A stretch of DNA of 64,000 nucleotides, from NCBI GenBank assembly GCA_023053575.1, contig JAKZAP010000014.1, positions 17,262,938 to 17,326,937 on the forward strand, read 5' to 3'. This DNA comes from Branchinecta lynchi (taxonomy: Eukaryota; Arthropoda; Branchiopoda; Anostraca; Branchinectidae). Every line of letters begins with the position of its first letter. The first letter of the stretch is position 1. The notes under the pieces are model-generated. The model saw only the letters and a list, made by a program, of their open reading frames with translations. It was not told where the DNA came from and did not search any database. Shown here piece by piece: positions 46,800-58,081 of the stretch. A program made the translations under genes and the position numbers.

Positions 46800-47032
46800 G
46801 TAAAAAAAAAAAATATCCGAGTCGTCGCGAAGCGTCGGTATTTTTCGTAAAAACAGTCGATTTTTCTTCAAAACAGTCGGTTTTCGGTAAAAATTGTCGA
46901 TTTTTTCATAAAAAACAGTGGTGTTTTTTCTTAAAATCAGTCGTTTTTACTGCAAAAACATTCTGTAAAAAAACCAGCCAGTCGGCTAATGCTTGCCCCC
47001 CCCCCCCCACGTTTTGGCTAGTAACGCCTCTG
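46800..47032. mobile_element. hAT-type family F copy, left end lost
   Basis: ACAGTCGATTTTTC-type boxes repeated five times, ACCAGCCAGTCGGCTAATGC, a 14-nt C run and the end TTTTGGCTAGTAACGCCTCTG, as at 16654. Confidence 0.5.
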
Positions 47033-47099
47033 CTGATTAGGCGACGAATGATGCTCTAAACGTGCAGAAAAATTCGCTTACAGTCAATATGACTTGCAG

Positions 47100-48200
47100 T
47101 CAGAACAGATAGTTGTAGGTGTGTCCAAAACAACTATTTCATATGATAAATTGTGGAATTTTACGAAGGCTTTGCAGGTGTGCTTTAAAGCACAATGGAC
47201 ACTTCTAATGCTTTACTTTGTATTAAATGCTTCACAAATAAACAATTTGTGAAATGGGCGCTACGAAAATCGGCCGTTTTCTTGTTATCCCTTGTCTTAA
47301 CCTCTCTGGCATTTCGGCGATCCAAATCTTAGGAGCTGGGATATCGTGGCGGAAAATTCAAAAACTCCCAGCAATGCTTGATAGAAAAGGATATATTTGA
47401 GATGTCACCAAAGTCAAGCCGCAGATGCAATTTACCTGATTGTTCTAGTGTTTCATCAGAAGTTCCATGGCTTAAAGTGCCTTACAAGTTTTCCTTTGTG
47501 GAATAGTGTTGTGAAGCTTTATTAACTTGCTTTATAAAATGTACCAGAATATGCAATAAGCTTATAAAAAACAACGTAGCTACAGAAATCATTCAAAAAC
47601 AAATAACCTATTCAAATCTGAACTATACAAACTGATTTATGCATAAAATAAAGATCTACTAAGTATTATAAGAACCATCACTTTTATCTTTGTCCAAGCT
47701 AGTGAATTGAGCACGTACTGGCCCAAAAAATTACGCTTTGAAATATCATAGAGGGGAAACTGTTGAAAAAGCTGCTGATCTAGGGGGTAAGCATTGTTCC
47801 TAGGCTGTTACAGAGTGGGATTGGCGTAGTTTGATGTGCCCATTGAACTTTAAGACATTGTAGCCAAAAATTTTACCTCTCGACTTGAATGAGCTGTTCC
47901 AGCGACTGTAGTACCACTCCTGCCATGTTAAACGAAGTTTGGGTGTTTATCAAAATCTTCCTTGTCCTTTTTAAGCGTTGTGCCCACCCACCTCAGCCTC
48001 GGTTTGTAATCGGTATTATTTCACTGTTCTGGACACACTTGCTTAGGAAGGGATTCGCGGGGCTTGTCGTTTGAATTCTGATTGCCTTTTGATTGCGTTC
48101 AAAAGTTTCATGCCTCTTTTCCCCTTGTAGTCAAAGTTTGACCCTCACTCCATGCACGTAACCTTGTCTCTCACTTTGTCTCTCCCATCATCGCTTGTCT
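47100..48200 (+). repeat. Dispersed repeat K, copy 2 (longer)
   Basis: Shares several blocks in order with the reverse complement of 4240-4640. The middle (47260-47860) has no counterpart in copy 1. Confidence 0.4.
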
Positions 48201-49010
48201 CGCTTATCTCTCACCCATCATAATGCAGTCAAAAATACTAGAGGAATAAAAAACAACTCTGACATAATACCGCCACTCAAAAAAGGTTGTAATTGGTGTA
48301 AAACTGATGAAAACCCTGACTTTAACTGCAACAATCATATAGATCGCACTTTCTTGAAGATTTGAAATTCATTTCTCAGAACACATGCACCGAAACAATT
48401 TTGAATATTTGTGGTTTGTAGCGATCATCTATCTCCATCGCACGCTTAGGTTATGAGGTTCTGCAAGAACTCACAAACGACAAATTTTGAAGCGATGGCT
48501 CGTACCATTTGGAAACTCTTTATTCTTGAGGTATTTACATAAATTAAATCGTAAATACTGTCCTCTGTGCTTTAAGTTTTATTCATGTTAATCAGTTGGA
48601 CTTATCTTCAACTAACCTGCAGTGTTTTTGACAGTCTAAAATGTCAACGACCTGAGTTAGACAGATACAAATTATATACGAATAAAAGAGGTTTTAAAGG
48701 TAATTGCTGCCAGTTCAGCAACAAATAACCATATGTCCGACTTAACGGGTTTCTGAAACCTGGTTTAAACGACTCGGCTTGCCTTTGAATGGGACAGATT
48801 TACGACTAAAGCTGGATAGTGTCATACTATTTATTTTTAATTTTTTTAAACGACTGATTGTATGACAAAAATGAGCGCCCGGGACCTTGGTGAGGCCAAA
48901 ATAAACGACTGATACGACTTAGCAAAAGGCAGGGCATGTGAATCACCACACTCGCACCCCCGCCCCTTCTTGCCACCCATGATTTCCAGTACTTCACTGG
49001 AGAACTGCAC
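48201..49010. other. No gene seen
   Basis: AT-rich sequence without recognisable features. Confidence 0.35.
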
Positions 49011-49290
49011 TATAGTAATAATAATAAGTGTATTTAAAAGCCCAGGGGTCATATACTAACAAAACAATAATACACATTACAATTGAAAACAACAACAATA
49101 TTTTCCAACAGCTATGACGGATATATTGTATTCTCTGTATGCGGCGGGTTGAGGTTGCTCTGCAGGTGCTATCAACTTTACAGCACTGCATGTATGGTAC
49201 GCGCTACTTGCTGGAAATACTGCTATTACTCGCCCTCCATTACTTGTCAAGTTACAATAAAGTGCAGTACCCACGATATCCGTCGGAACT
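49011..49290 (-). mobile_element. Retroposon 3' end with (TTA)n tail
   Basis: On the minus strand GACCCCTGGGCTTTTAAATA, CACTTATTATTATTACTATAG, a typical LINE/SINE 3' end. The ORF upstream has no domain. Confidence 0.4.
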
Positions 49291-50080
49291 TAATTTCGTA
49301 ATTTGGATGAAGATACCAGTTCAGTTCCTTCAGAAAAAGACTCCATTCCCAAGACTTAACCTGTCCAACATATACTGTTTTTCTCGAAGCGCCATGAAAA
49401 CGAGAAATCTCGGTCCGTAGCTGACCTTGACTTTTTTTTTATTATTATTACTGATTGAGATTTACTAACGCTAACACACTGGAAACCTGTCCAGATGAAC
49501 GTTCCCGGTTTTTCTACGCTTTTCTGTTTGGAAGACGGATCGGCCAAGTCGAGGACGTTATCTCACCACCTCGACTACGGTACGTCAAGGATACTATCGC
49601 AACTTTCACTTTGGGGGGATCCAAGTGACAGATCTTCGTTTCCGCATCCCCTTTTACACTATCGCACCCTTCTGCTTAAATTGTTTAATTGGTAGAGTAG
49701 AATAAATCGCAGTATAAGCGATATTTCCGTATCAGAGTATCAATCAATTAACGTCAAACACATACAAAAGGCAAACTATCTAAAGGGAGTAATTATCCAG
49801 AAGCATTCAGGCTCAATCGTTTGGCAAGCGTTCCGAGGACATGATCATTAAGAAATGGGGGAGACACCGTTATAGAATTAGTATCGAGGAACTCCGTTTT
49901 CAGTTCTGGCCTTAATACCCCGTCTCGCAATCCAACGATTTCCATTTTGTTTATGTTGTTTCTTCAAGGAGGGTGGATGTAATTTCTGCGGCACTAAATG
50001 AGGCGGTAATTAAATTCCAGCGACTGCGAGGGTATGGGGAAGAGTCTCGGTTACATTAGGCTCGAAAGTCCTGTAATAAA
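49291..50080. other. No gene seen
   Basis: No repeat or coding feature recognised. Confidence 0.3.
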
Positions 50081-50249
50081 ATAAGAGCTACGAGCTCATA
50101 TGGCAATTCTTATGAGTGTGACGAGTGTGTGGTCAAAGAAAGTAAATGAGGACGCCACAAAAAGCCCCCCCCCCCTCCTCTAAATACCCCACCAACACCG
50201 GGTGTGGTTCGAACCGAGAAATCGGACACCTAGGGCATCTCCTCGTACC

Positions 50250-50380
50250 TATGACGAGGACCCTTGCCAAGAAGGGCCGAAATATCGCTGATGAAGAATC
50301 TGAGCTGACGTATCCGTTGTAAATATTGTTTGAACAAAGGTTTCAAAGTCAGTTTGGGCTCAAAGAATATTTTTCTCCTC
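50250..50380 (+). mobile_element. Element C fragment with decayed hammerhead motif
   Basis: GACGAGGACCCTTGCCAAGA, AGGGCCGAAATATCGCTGATG, then CTGACGTATCCGTTGTAAAT and TTGGGCTCAAAGAATATTTT, collinear with 30898-30985 and the outward flank of its left arm. The stem I 5' strand and first core base are gone (TATGACGA for CTGACGA). Confidence 0.6.
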
Positions 50381-50408
50381 GTAACTCTCATCAGAAATAT
50401 TCGGCAAC

Positions 50409-50484
50409 CAAGGCCGTATCCAGGGGAGGGGGGTAGGGGGTTGACCGCCCCCCCCCGAAACATACATTCCTGGATACGGGCCTG
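50409..50484. mobile_element. Short hAT MITE (family G), 76 bp
   Basis: CAAGGCCGTATCCAGG at the left and CCTGGATACGGGCCTG at the right, with TCGGCAAC repeated exactly on both sides (50401-50408, 50485-50492). Confidence 0.75.
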
Positions 50485-50514
50485 TCGGCAACACAGTAGT
50501 TTTTTCTCAGTAAT

Positions 50515-50613
50515 AATCGAATAAATCTGCAAAACAGTCGGTAAAAATTACCAACCAGTCGGTAATACCTTGCCCCCCAAAATCAAAACATTTTGGCTAG
50601 TAACGCCTCTAGT
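50515..50613. mobile_element. hAT-type family F end
   Basis: AAAACAGTCGGTAAAAATTA, ACCAGTCGGTAATACCTTGC and TTTTGGCTAGTAACGCCTCT. Only one end is present. Confidence 0.5.
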
Positions 50614-51147
50614 CTCAGTCGCTCAACCTGTTGGGTCCCTGTGCGTGTCAAAGAAGTTCGGGACCCTTTCTGTCTCCCCACACCGTGGGCGTTTGGACAC
50701 CAAAAGGATACGTCTAGGGTGCTTACTAGAATAAGAAAATTTCCGGTAAATGTTAAACACCCCCCTTCACTCCCCCGATAGAGGTCGGATCCGGCCGGAT
50801 TCTCAAAATGGTGCAGATAGAATATTTGATTTGTGGACCGTTAAGTTGGATTCAACAGTTGTTTCATACGTGTGGCACATCATTTCCGGAACCGTCCATC
50901 CACTTCCATCCGATACCAGACGCATTTCCAGACGGCATACAGCAAGTCTCAGTCGAATCTGAAAACTTTACCTCCCTCCAATCCCCCTCCCTGAGATCGA
51001 CTAGAACTCCAAAAATGTATAACTAGAGGACATGATCTTTGCTATATCGTTCAATTTCGTCCGTTTGTTCCCTACGTGTGCCATACGTACTATTCCCCCC
51101 ACCCCCTACAGCTCCCCCGCCTTGACCGCACACCGTTCGGACACTAA

Positions 51148-51345
51148 ATGAAATATCTAATGCACCTCTTCTTAAACCCACTTGTTTCACTTGCCAAATG
51201 CAATAAAAATTCTGTCCCTAAACCTGCTGAGACTGTCGGGGGTGTTTCAGGTCCTGCCCAGATTGCTGAGCTTTGGGGAAGGCATTTTGGCGAGGTGTTT
51301 TCGTCAGTACCGTCTGATACTTGTCCGATGGACCAGTTTCACACC
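51148..51345 (+). pseudogene. Non-LTR retrotransposon ORF2 fragment (endonuclease-RT linker)
   Basis: The frame gives KCNKNSVPKPAETVGGVSGP, then AQIAELWGRHFGEVFSSVPS. The pattern '..P..V.GVSG...IAELW..H...LF..V' is typical of the linker before reverse transcriptase in CR1/RTE/Jockey-like LINEs. There is no downstream RT; a hAT insertion follows at 51415. Confidence 0.55.
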
Positions 51346-51414
51346 TGGTCCCTGGTCCGATTGGGCTTTTCGTTTCAACTTTCGCTAAAAAGCGAAGCTT
51401 CCAACGACTGTACC

Positions 51415-53594
51415 CAGAACAAGATGAACTAAGCAACGACGGCGAAATTTTATTAAATCTGTATTTTTTTCCGGGAAATTTTGCGCCCGACAAATGTTTG
51501 CAGAATTTTCAGAAGCATTCAGAATTCGATTTCATCTGTGTTTTGCCGGACAAGACTGTAAAGAACTTTATTTTTTACGTGTAAAAAGAAGCCGATGTAC
51601 CGACGAGACTTGAACTTTTGGCATGCGCCCTATAAAAATTTACAGAATCTGGTTTTTGGGATCCCAAAACGTAAGTGGAGGGATACCTATGACATCGCAA
51701 AAGTTGTCCGTCTGTCCGTCCGTCCGTCTGTAAGCACGATAACTCTCGAAGGGAATGAGATATTTTGATGAAACTTGCTGAGAAGGTTCGTTGGGTCGTC
51801 GGACCAGTCAAGTTCGTAGATGGGCTTTGTAGCTCTACATTTAGGGGTGGGGGAGGGGATTGAAATTAAGGGACAAACAAAATATTTTGAAACAGCTAAT
51901 GTGATAGTCGATTATGGGGTAAGAAGACATGCTGAACACGATGGTGAAAACCATTTTGTCATCGGACAAGTAGACAAGTGTTGAAAGTAAAAGTTTTATT
52001 TGAAGTTGATTAGATGTTCGATTTAGGGGTAGGAAGACATGCTGAAGACGATGGTGAAAATTATTTTCTCGACGGACAAGTATTTCGCCCGGAATCCGGC
52101 CCAAACCGGAAAGTTTGTTGAAAGTAAAAGTTTTATTTGAAATTGATTAGATGTTCGATTTAGGGGTAGGAAGACATGCTGAAGGCGATGGTGAAAACTA
52201 TTTTCTCGATGGACAAGTATTTCGCCCGGAATCCGGCCCAAACCGGAAAGTTTGTTGAAAGTAAAAGTTTTATTTGAAGTTGATTAAATGTTCGATTTAG
52301 AGGTAGGGAGACATGCTGAAGATGATGGTGAAAACTATTTTCTCGACGGACAAGTATTTCGACCGGAATCCGGCCCAAACCGGAAAGTTTGTCAAAATTA
52401 AAAGTTTAATTTGGAGTTGATTGGATGTTCGATTTAGGGCAAGAAGACATGCTGAACACTTATGTGAAAACAAGTTTCTACCCGGACATGTAGTTCGTCC
52501 GGAATCCGGCCAAAACCGGAAAACTGTTGGAAGTCAAAGTTTTATTTCTAGTTGATTAGATAAGCGATTTAGGGGTAAGAAGAGATGCTGAGTCCCTGTG
52601 TGACAATCGTATTTTACCCGGACATATAGTTCGACCGGAATCCGGCTGGAATCGGAAAATTTGTTATAAGCTAAATTTCTATTTGAAGTTGATTAGATGT
52701 TCATTACTGGGGAAAGAAGATACCCTGATTTCGTCTTTGAGCTTTCTTTTTTCGCCGGACAAGTAGTTCTGGAGTTCGGCCGGAACCGGGAATTGGCAGG
52801 AAGTTTTCGTCAAAACAGATATGACTTATAGGGGTAAACACACATGCTGAATCCAAATCTGAACTTGGTTTTCTCAGGTGATTAGCTATTTGGCCTTAAT
52901 CTGTTTCTGAATTTTAATTGTAAAAATGTTCAAGGAGTCTGGCGAAGACTGGATCTGGCTAAGACAAGACCCAGTTGTCTGGATCAGATATTGAATTGTT
53001 GGGATCCCATCGAAACCTTTGGTCTTGTTTTTTTACGTGCAAAAAGAACCTGATGTGCCGACGAGAATACCGACGCCTGACAAAACCATCGAGCATTTGA
53101 TTTTTTCTGTGTTTCGCTCGACTAGACTGTACATAACTTGATTTCTTACGCGTAAATTAACCCCTTGTGCCGATGAGACTTAAACTTCCCGGGTGCGCCC
53201 AACAAAGCTTGCAAAATTTGGTTTCTTCGTACAAGTAAAACCCGATGTGCCGACGAGTCGACCGACGCCCGACAAGAGCATAACAAAATTATTTCTTCTG
53301 GATTCCGTATGTATGAAAAGAACCCAATGTGCCGACGAGAATACCGAGGCACGACAAAAGCATTCAGAATTCGATTTCTTCAGTGTTTTGCCCGACAAAT
53401 GTTTGCAGGGTTTCATTTCTTTTGTGTGTAAAAAGAACCCGATGTGTCGACGAGTCAACCGACGCCTGAGAAAAGCATACAAAATTTTATTTCTTCTGTG
53501 TTTGCCGGCGCAAACCGACAAACAAGTAAACTTTCGCCGGGCTTCTACTTTTTCAAGACCTTTTGGCCCCCCCCCCCCCTTAGTGACGCCCCTG
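51415..53594. mobile_element. hAT-type element with minisatellite core and 8-bp duplication, split by HEL-B
   Basis: ACTGTACC occurs exactly at 51407-51414 and 53595-53602. The enclosed DNA begins CAGAACAAG and ends TAGTGACGCCCCTG. The right end is a good CAGGGGCGTCAC terminus; the left shares only CAG, so it may be a decayed or captured end. The interior (51430-51655, 53030-53570) is a minisatellite with GATGTGCCGACGAG and CAGAATTCGATTTCTTC boxes. Confidence 0.55.
51655..53028 (+). mobile_element. HEL-B element 7 (complete, longest, nested)
   Basis: Left end TTTTTGGGATCCCAAAACGT; GTCCGTCTGTCCGTCCGTCC; modules with GACATGCTGAA at 51921, 52031, 52168, 52305, 52441 and 52577 (period 136-137 after the first). 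Right end TTGGGATCCCATCGAAACCT to TCTTGTTT at 53028. Sits between two T runs of the minisatellite. Confidence 0.7.
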
Positions 53595-53679
53595 ACTGTA
53601 CCTTCGGTCTTTTTCATGAGATAGTTGATTTGATTACAAGGGACTTGAGGAATATATTCATTTAGTGCTTGAATAGCAG

Positions 53680-54375
53680 AGCAAAATAACACAAGGGAGT
53701 AACGCCAAAATTGACACAGTCGAATAGCAGTGATACTAGCACCACTAGTGATAGGGAACATTCCTACTAAAACTCATTCAGTCGTTCACCAGTGCTGTCC
53801 CCGATAAGTTCATATCCTGAACATAGCAAACAAATTATACAGCTTCCATTGTTTCCTTGGTGCTTTTTTGCTTTTTTGCTTTTCTTCACTTTTGCTTTTC
53901 TAGAAATTTCTAAACCCGCAAGTTTGGCTCGCTTTAAGTGCTTAAAGTGGCTGGCGCTAGGAGTATAGACCGCCCTTGGCCAGAGCAAAATAACACTAGA
54001 AAACAGTGCCAAGACTTGAAAAAATTGACACACACTCGTATAGCAGCGATACTAGCACCACTAGCGATAGAGAACATCCCTACTGAAACTCATTTAGTCG
54101 TTCACCAACACTGGCTCTGATAATTTCATATTCTGAACTTTGCTAAAAATTTATACAGCCTCCATTGTTTCCTTGATGTGTGCATACCACGCCTTTGCTT
54201 TACTAGCAATTTCTAAACCCGCAAGTTTGTCTCGCTTTCAATGCCGCAAGCGTAGTTGGTGGTGCTTTGAGTATGGCCCGTTTGCAAAGCATGGAAAGTA
54301 TAGGTTTTGGCGCTACTCCCTGGTGTTATTTTGCTCTGGTCTTGGCGCTGCTCCCTAGTGTTATTTTGCTCTGTT
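53680..54375 (+). repeat. Repeat P: two ~300-bp tandem units and one inverted stub
   Basis: GCAAAATAACAC..GGGAGTA.CGCCAA starts units at 53682 and 53985; both run through AGCGATACTAGCACCACTAG and CTCATT.AGTCGTTCACCA. At 54305-54375 the start occurs reversed twice (CTCCCTGGTGTTATTTTGCT and a repeat). Confidence 0.6.
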
Positions 54376-54699
54376 GAATAGAGCCAACACTTCTTTCTCG
54401 TAACCCTTTACTCTGTAAGTTTGCTAAGCTTTGGCCTGTTTTGAAGTCTCTAACGGACGGCGTCGAGGACGCCAACTAGGCTAGGACGTTACTTCCAAGT
54501 GATGTCTGGTAGGGTTTCCGTCTTTGGTGACGCTGTTCCTGGTCCGACAAAGTCATCTATGTAATACATTGTATTGATACCACAAACCGCACGATATTTT
54601 TCAGAAAAACGCGATTTCCACTTATGAAAAACGGTCTTCGGTACGTCAGGTCGGTACGGTACGTCAGTCTGGAAAACATTAAATCTCTAGGGTCTTTCC

Positions 54700-54876
54700 C
54701 AAGGCCGTATCTAGGGGGAGGGCCTTAGGGGGTTGAACCCCCCCCCGAAACCCACAAAAATAGTAATTTTTACAGGCTTTTCCCTCTGATCTATGTCTTT
54801 TTTGTCCGACTCGCCGGCAGAAACCCCCCCGAAAGGCAACCCCCCCCCCCGAAAAAAATTCCTGGATACGGGCCTG
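54700..54876. mobile_element. hAT MITE (family G), 177 bp
   Basis: CAAGGCCGTATCTAGG at the left, CCTGGATACGGGCCTG at the right, GTCTTTCC exactly duplicated at 54692-54699 and 54877-54884. Poly-C runs inside. The 69-codon minus ORF is a by-product. Confidence 0.8.
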
Positions 54877-54884
54877 GTCTTTCC

Positions 54885-56980
54885 ACATGTTTCACCTAGC
54901 GACACTTTTTTCGTTGGTTCAAAAATTTGTTTCTTGAAAACGCCAAATACGGAAACACTGGCGTTCCGCGTTAAAATTTCAGCTTTTTCGATAGTACCAC
55001 GAGTACGACAAGTCTAACATAAATGTAGTCCACCAGTTTTCGGGAAAGACAGGAGGGAAAGGTTGGTAAACAAATGTTGTTGGATCTTGTCACGTATCAT
55101 TTAGCATAACAAAAATACGAATCGCCTTTTTCGTTAAAGTTTGGCAGGGACAGTGTCTAAACAAAGGGATAAAGGCTTACAACTGGTACACAGATATGTC
55201 CGACCGTGTTCTTACAGATGGTAATACGGTGTTTGAATCTCGATTGGAAACACCAGTTCCGGCATCACCAAAGTAATCCGCAAACACGAAAACATTTGCG
55301 ATCTTTGAGATTTTTTTTTTAAGAAACCGCTTGCGACAATAATTAAGAATCCACCAAATACAGAAACGATGCCAGAGGTATTCTGCACTGAAATTTCAAA
55401 TAATTTTCATGTTCTTGTCACATTTTTCTACCATGTTTCTAATTAAACTCCTTGTCGTACCTTTAAAGCCCGTTATTCTTCTTAAAACAATTTTCTCCGG
55501 GCGGAAACTTTTCAGAAAAGTAAGCTTGAGAAAGTATGCTTGAGTGGCTTGAGCCTGAAGAGGACCCTTGCTAAGAAGGGTCGAAATATAGCTATAGTAA
55601 AATCTAGCTGAATTATCCGTTTTGAACCGTCAAATATCATCTTTTCCATACAAAAAATTGGCACATTTTTCACTCGGTGGAAAGCATTCTTTGGGGGGAT
55701 AGTCTAAATGAAGGATACAGGCTTAAAAGTTGCTACAGATGACCTTGTATAGTTTGATCTTGATCTTTAGCACGAATAGGCCAAACATGGAAACGCTGCC
55801 AACTGCGTTTCGTGTTCGTATTTCACTTTTTCTGATAAACTCGGTATATACCTACTTACTTACAAATGTGTATCTATACTGGCTATTTTTTGGTATACGT
55901 AGTGTCGTCAACACAAACTTTATTATAAACTACTTGACACAGGGCCAGGCATGGCACTGAACACTGTCAAGGTCTTACAGTAGGAGTGCGCTTCTAAACA
56001 TTATTTACCTTTGAACAGCACCAATTTCATCCACTGTTGACTAAAGTCTACTACCAGTCACGAACGTTAGCTAATTAAGGTCTGTTTTTGGGACTTCGGT
56101 GTTTAAGGTGCCTAAAATCATTGTTTTTTGGCCTTCATTTTACCATTTCGCCCAGAACTGCACTGTCAAAAGTTAACTAATTTGCTAAGAAGCATAACTC
56201 TAATGTATCCGGAAGTCAATTATCAACCCACCGAAACACACGGTCAATGTCATCTTGTTGACCTCAATCCGACAGTAGTGAACACACCGGAAATTAAATC
56301 TAGAACAGCGCAAAATATTCCGTAGCTAAGGAAGCTAAGAAACCCGGAAAAACCATCTAAGATCAAACTGTAACAGCCTCAAACTGTCATTTCTCCGTCG
56401 GCTAATATAATTAAGAACCACCATACGGCTTTCCTATTGGTCCCCCACTGCTCATCACCATCAGCAACGTCTACAAAGAATCTGCTAGGATATGTGTTTA
56501 GTTCATTTTGTGCCAACAGAAAAACGAGCCTCGCTTCTTTTCCGAACGACATGATGGGAGTTTTCCACTATCCTTAATGGATCTTCTGTACTATCTCTTC
56601 TGTTATAGATGGTGATAATTAGGCAAGAGGGAACAAAAAGAAACGAAATCGCTTAGAGCACTGGACTGCGATCATACTACCAGCCGTCACAACGCCATTT
56701 TTCCGCACTTCCGAATGTTTAGTCATGGGCCGAATTTTATAGTCACGTTTCGTTGTGCAAAGCAACGTCTTGTTGAAGTAAAGGCTCAAATCGACGTTTG
56801 GGTGGGAAGATTAAACGACACTACCCTACATTTCCCGATATCGTGAATTTTACTGATACTCAGGCCATTTTACGTTATCGCAGTCATTGTCATACCAGAA
56901 AAGTTACAACGCCATTTTCCAACATCTGGGAACGTTTGCCCTGCACCTGACTTTTCTGGTTTTGTCCCGACACATTGGCC
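54885..56980. other. No gene seen apart from a decayed hammerhead motif
   Basis: No domains or exon patterns recognised. Contains repeated GTTTTGAAC-like and CCAAATACGGAAAC / CCAAATACAGAAAC boxes at 54943, 55354 and 55783. Confidence 0.35.
55551..55594 (+). ncRNA. Decayed hammerhead-like motif
   Basis: GAGC, CUGAAGA, G, GACCCUU/AAGGGUC with loop GCUAAG, GAAA, UAU, A, GCUA. Core and stem II are intact; stem I has a mismatch at the fourth pair and the cut base is A, which hammerheads tolerate. Confidence 0.5.
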
Positions 56981-56981
56981 T

Positions 56982-56987
56982 TTTATT
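56982..56987 (-). terminator. Possible AATAAA poly(A) signal of the Ig gene
   Basis: TTTATT on the plus strand reads AATAAA on the minus strand, about 250 nt after the stop codon at 57238. The hexamer is common in AT-rich DNA, so support is weak. Confidence 0.3.
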
Positions 56988-57237
56988 TTGAATCCTGTCA
57001 GGTGGTGTCGTGTTGGGGTAGGGGCCAATTTCGGCTTTGAACTGGAACATTTGCCTCCGTGGCGTATTGGCCTTCTGCACTGGCATTGATCAGATGATAT
57101 GGTCTTTGCAAAGAACGGAAGACTAGCGCAGTGCCACTGATTGTCGGACCCGACATTTAATGTTCATACTGGAAGAAACGTGACATAACACAAAACTGCC
57201 GCAACGCGATCCATCACATACCGGTACTTCGATCTCA

Positions 57238-57488
57238 TCAAACCAGAAACAAACTGATAACAATCCCCCAAACACTGGATAATATCAACCCCCCATTACT
57301 CTTTCTGGGATCTTCAGCCCCGAAATTCGCACGTGACGTCGTTGCAACATAGGGAAGCTCTGTGACGTCACGAAACGGTATCTCCCTCCGATCGTCATAT
57401 ATTTCGTCATAGTAGTTGGCGTCGTCGGATTGGGTCTGGATTGCAGTGGTGGTGGCGTGAATGTTTTTCGTTGTGTCGACTTTCATTT
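57238..57488 (-). CDS. Terminal exon of a lachesin/DIP/IgLON-like Ig cell-adhesion protein (stalk and GPI signal)
   Basis: Seen: the minus strand has a TTTTTTCTAG acceptor just above 57488, then AA plus an open frame of 82 codons to a TGA at 57240-57238. The two leading bases complete a codon begun by the G that ends the upstream Ig exon (59089), giving Glu, so RLY-E continues in frame. The exon encodes a Thr-rich start, an acidic Tyr/Asp stretch (DDANYYDEIYDD) and a final ~17-residue hydrophobic tail (GGLILSSVWGIVISLFLV) after a small-residue/Lys-Ser-Asn-Gly segment. Known: lachesin, DIP and IgLON proteins carry three Ig domains, then a short stalk and a GPI-attachment signal, and act at the outer face of the plasma membrane in cell adhesion. 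Inference: this is the last coding exon, with cleavage near Ser-Asn-Gly-Gly. The internal ATG at 57486 is not a start. An AATAAA on the minus strand at 56987-56982 could be the poly(A) signal. Confidence 0.7.
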
Positions 57489-57692
57489 CTAGAAAAAATC
57501 ATTGGCTTTGGAACTGGTCTTTCATCATGACTATTTTTTTACCATCACGATATCATTGAGGCTAGCTCTACAGAAGCAGAATCCTAAATCGGCTTTAGAG
57601 CAGACGACACCTTTGTCAATTCCCTTAATGACGTATTCAGTTTTTGCATATTCTTTTGGGTATCTTTATTTCTGTTTTTTTAAGACAAGCCC

Positions 57693-58081
57693 TTAAAGGA
57701 CCCCTCACACTATTTACTCTTCAACTTACAGTATTTTAAAATATTTGAATACTTTAAAACTATGCTGTGTTCTCGGCTGTGTTTCCAACAAATAACCCAA
57801 GGTTTTGGCTGTTAAAGCCTTTTCCGAGACCTGCAGACTTGAAGCGAAGACAGGGAAACAATTTACATAACCGTTTTTCTGATGGAAAAACTTCTCGCAG
57901 ACAATCGTCAACAGCGTGATACAAATCGAAGGTAGCGAAATCAGGCAAATGAGAAAATCAGCGTGGTTCTGTTATAGGGGCTAGAATGTACCGTATGAAA
58001 TTGGGGTCTAGGGTTTAGAAATACACGGAGTGATTATGGAAGTAGGTTGCATTAGTATTATAGGTAAGACAGATCCTTTAA
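57693..58081 (+). mobile_element. TTAA-bounded MITE, copy 1
   Basis: Begins TTAAAGGACCCCTCAC and ends GACAGATCCTTTAA, so a TTAA lies at each end with a short AGGAYC inverted repeat. Its reverse complement recurs at 59784-60168 with matched landmarks (TTCCATCAGAGACACCGG region, AATTGTTTCCCTG, GTATTCAAA). TTAA targets suggest a piggyBac-type non-autonomous element. Confidence 0.6.

Larger units (their letters stand above)
50088..51120 (-). mobile_element. HEL-A right end and degenerate modules, broken by other elements
   Basis: AAGAGCTACGAGCTCATATGG (50093-50113 region) is the reversed HEL-A right end. 50160-50230 and 50614-51120 contain C runs, CGGATCCGGCCGG and GTGGGCGTTTGG-like module pieces. 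Element C, a hAT MITE and a family F end lie between. No left end. Confidence 0.4.

Noticed and set aside
53180..53761. 193-codon minus ORF
   Set aside because: Lies in the minisatellite and a poly-C hAT end; repeated peptide pieces mirror the DNA repeat.
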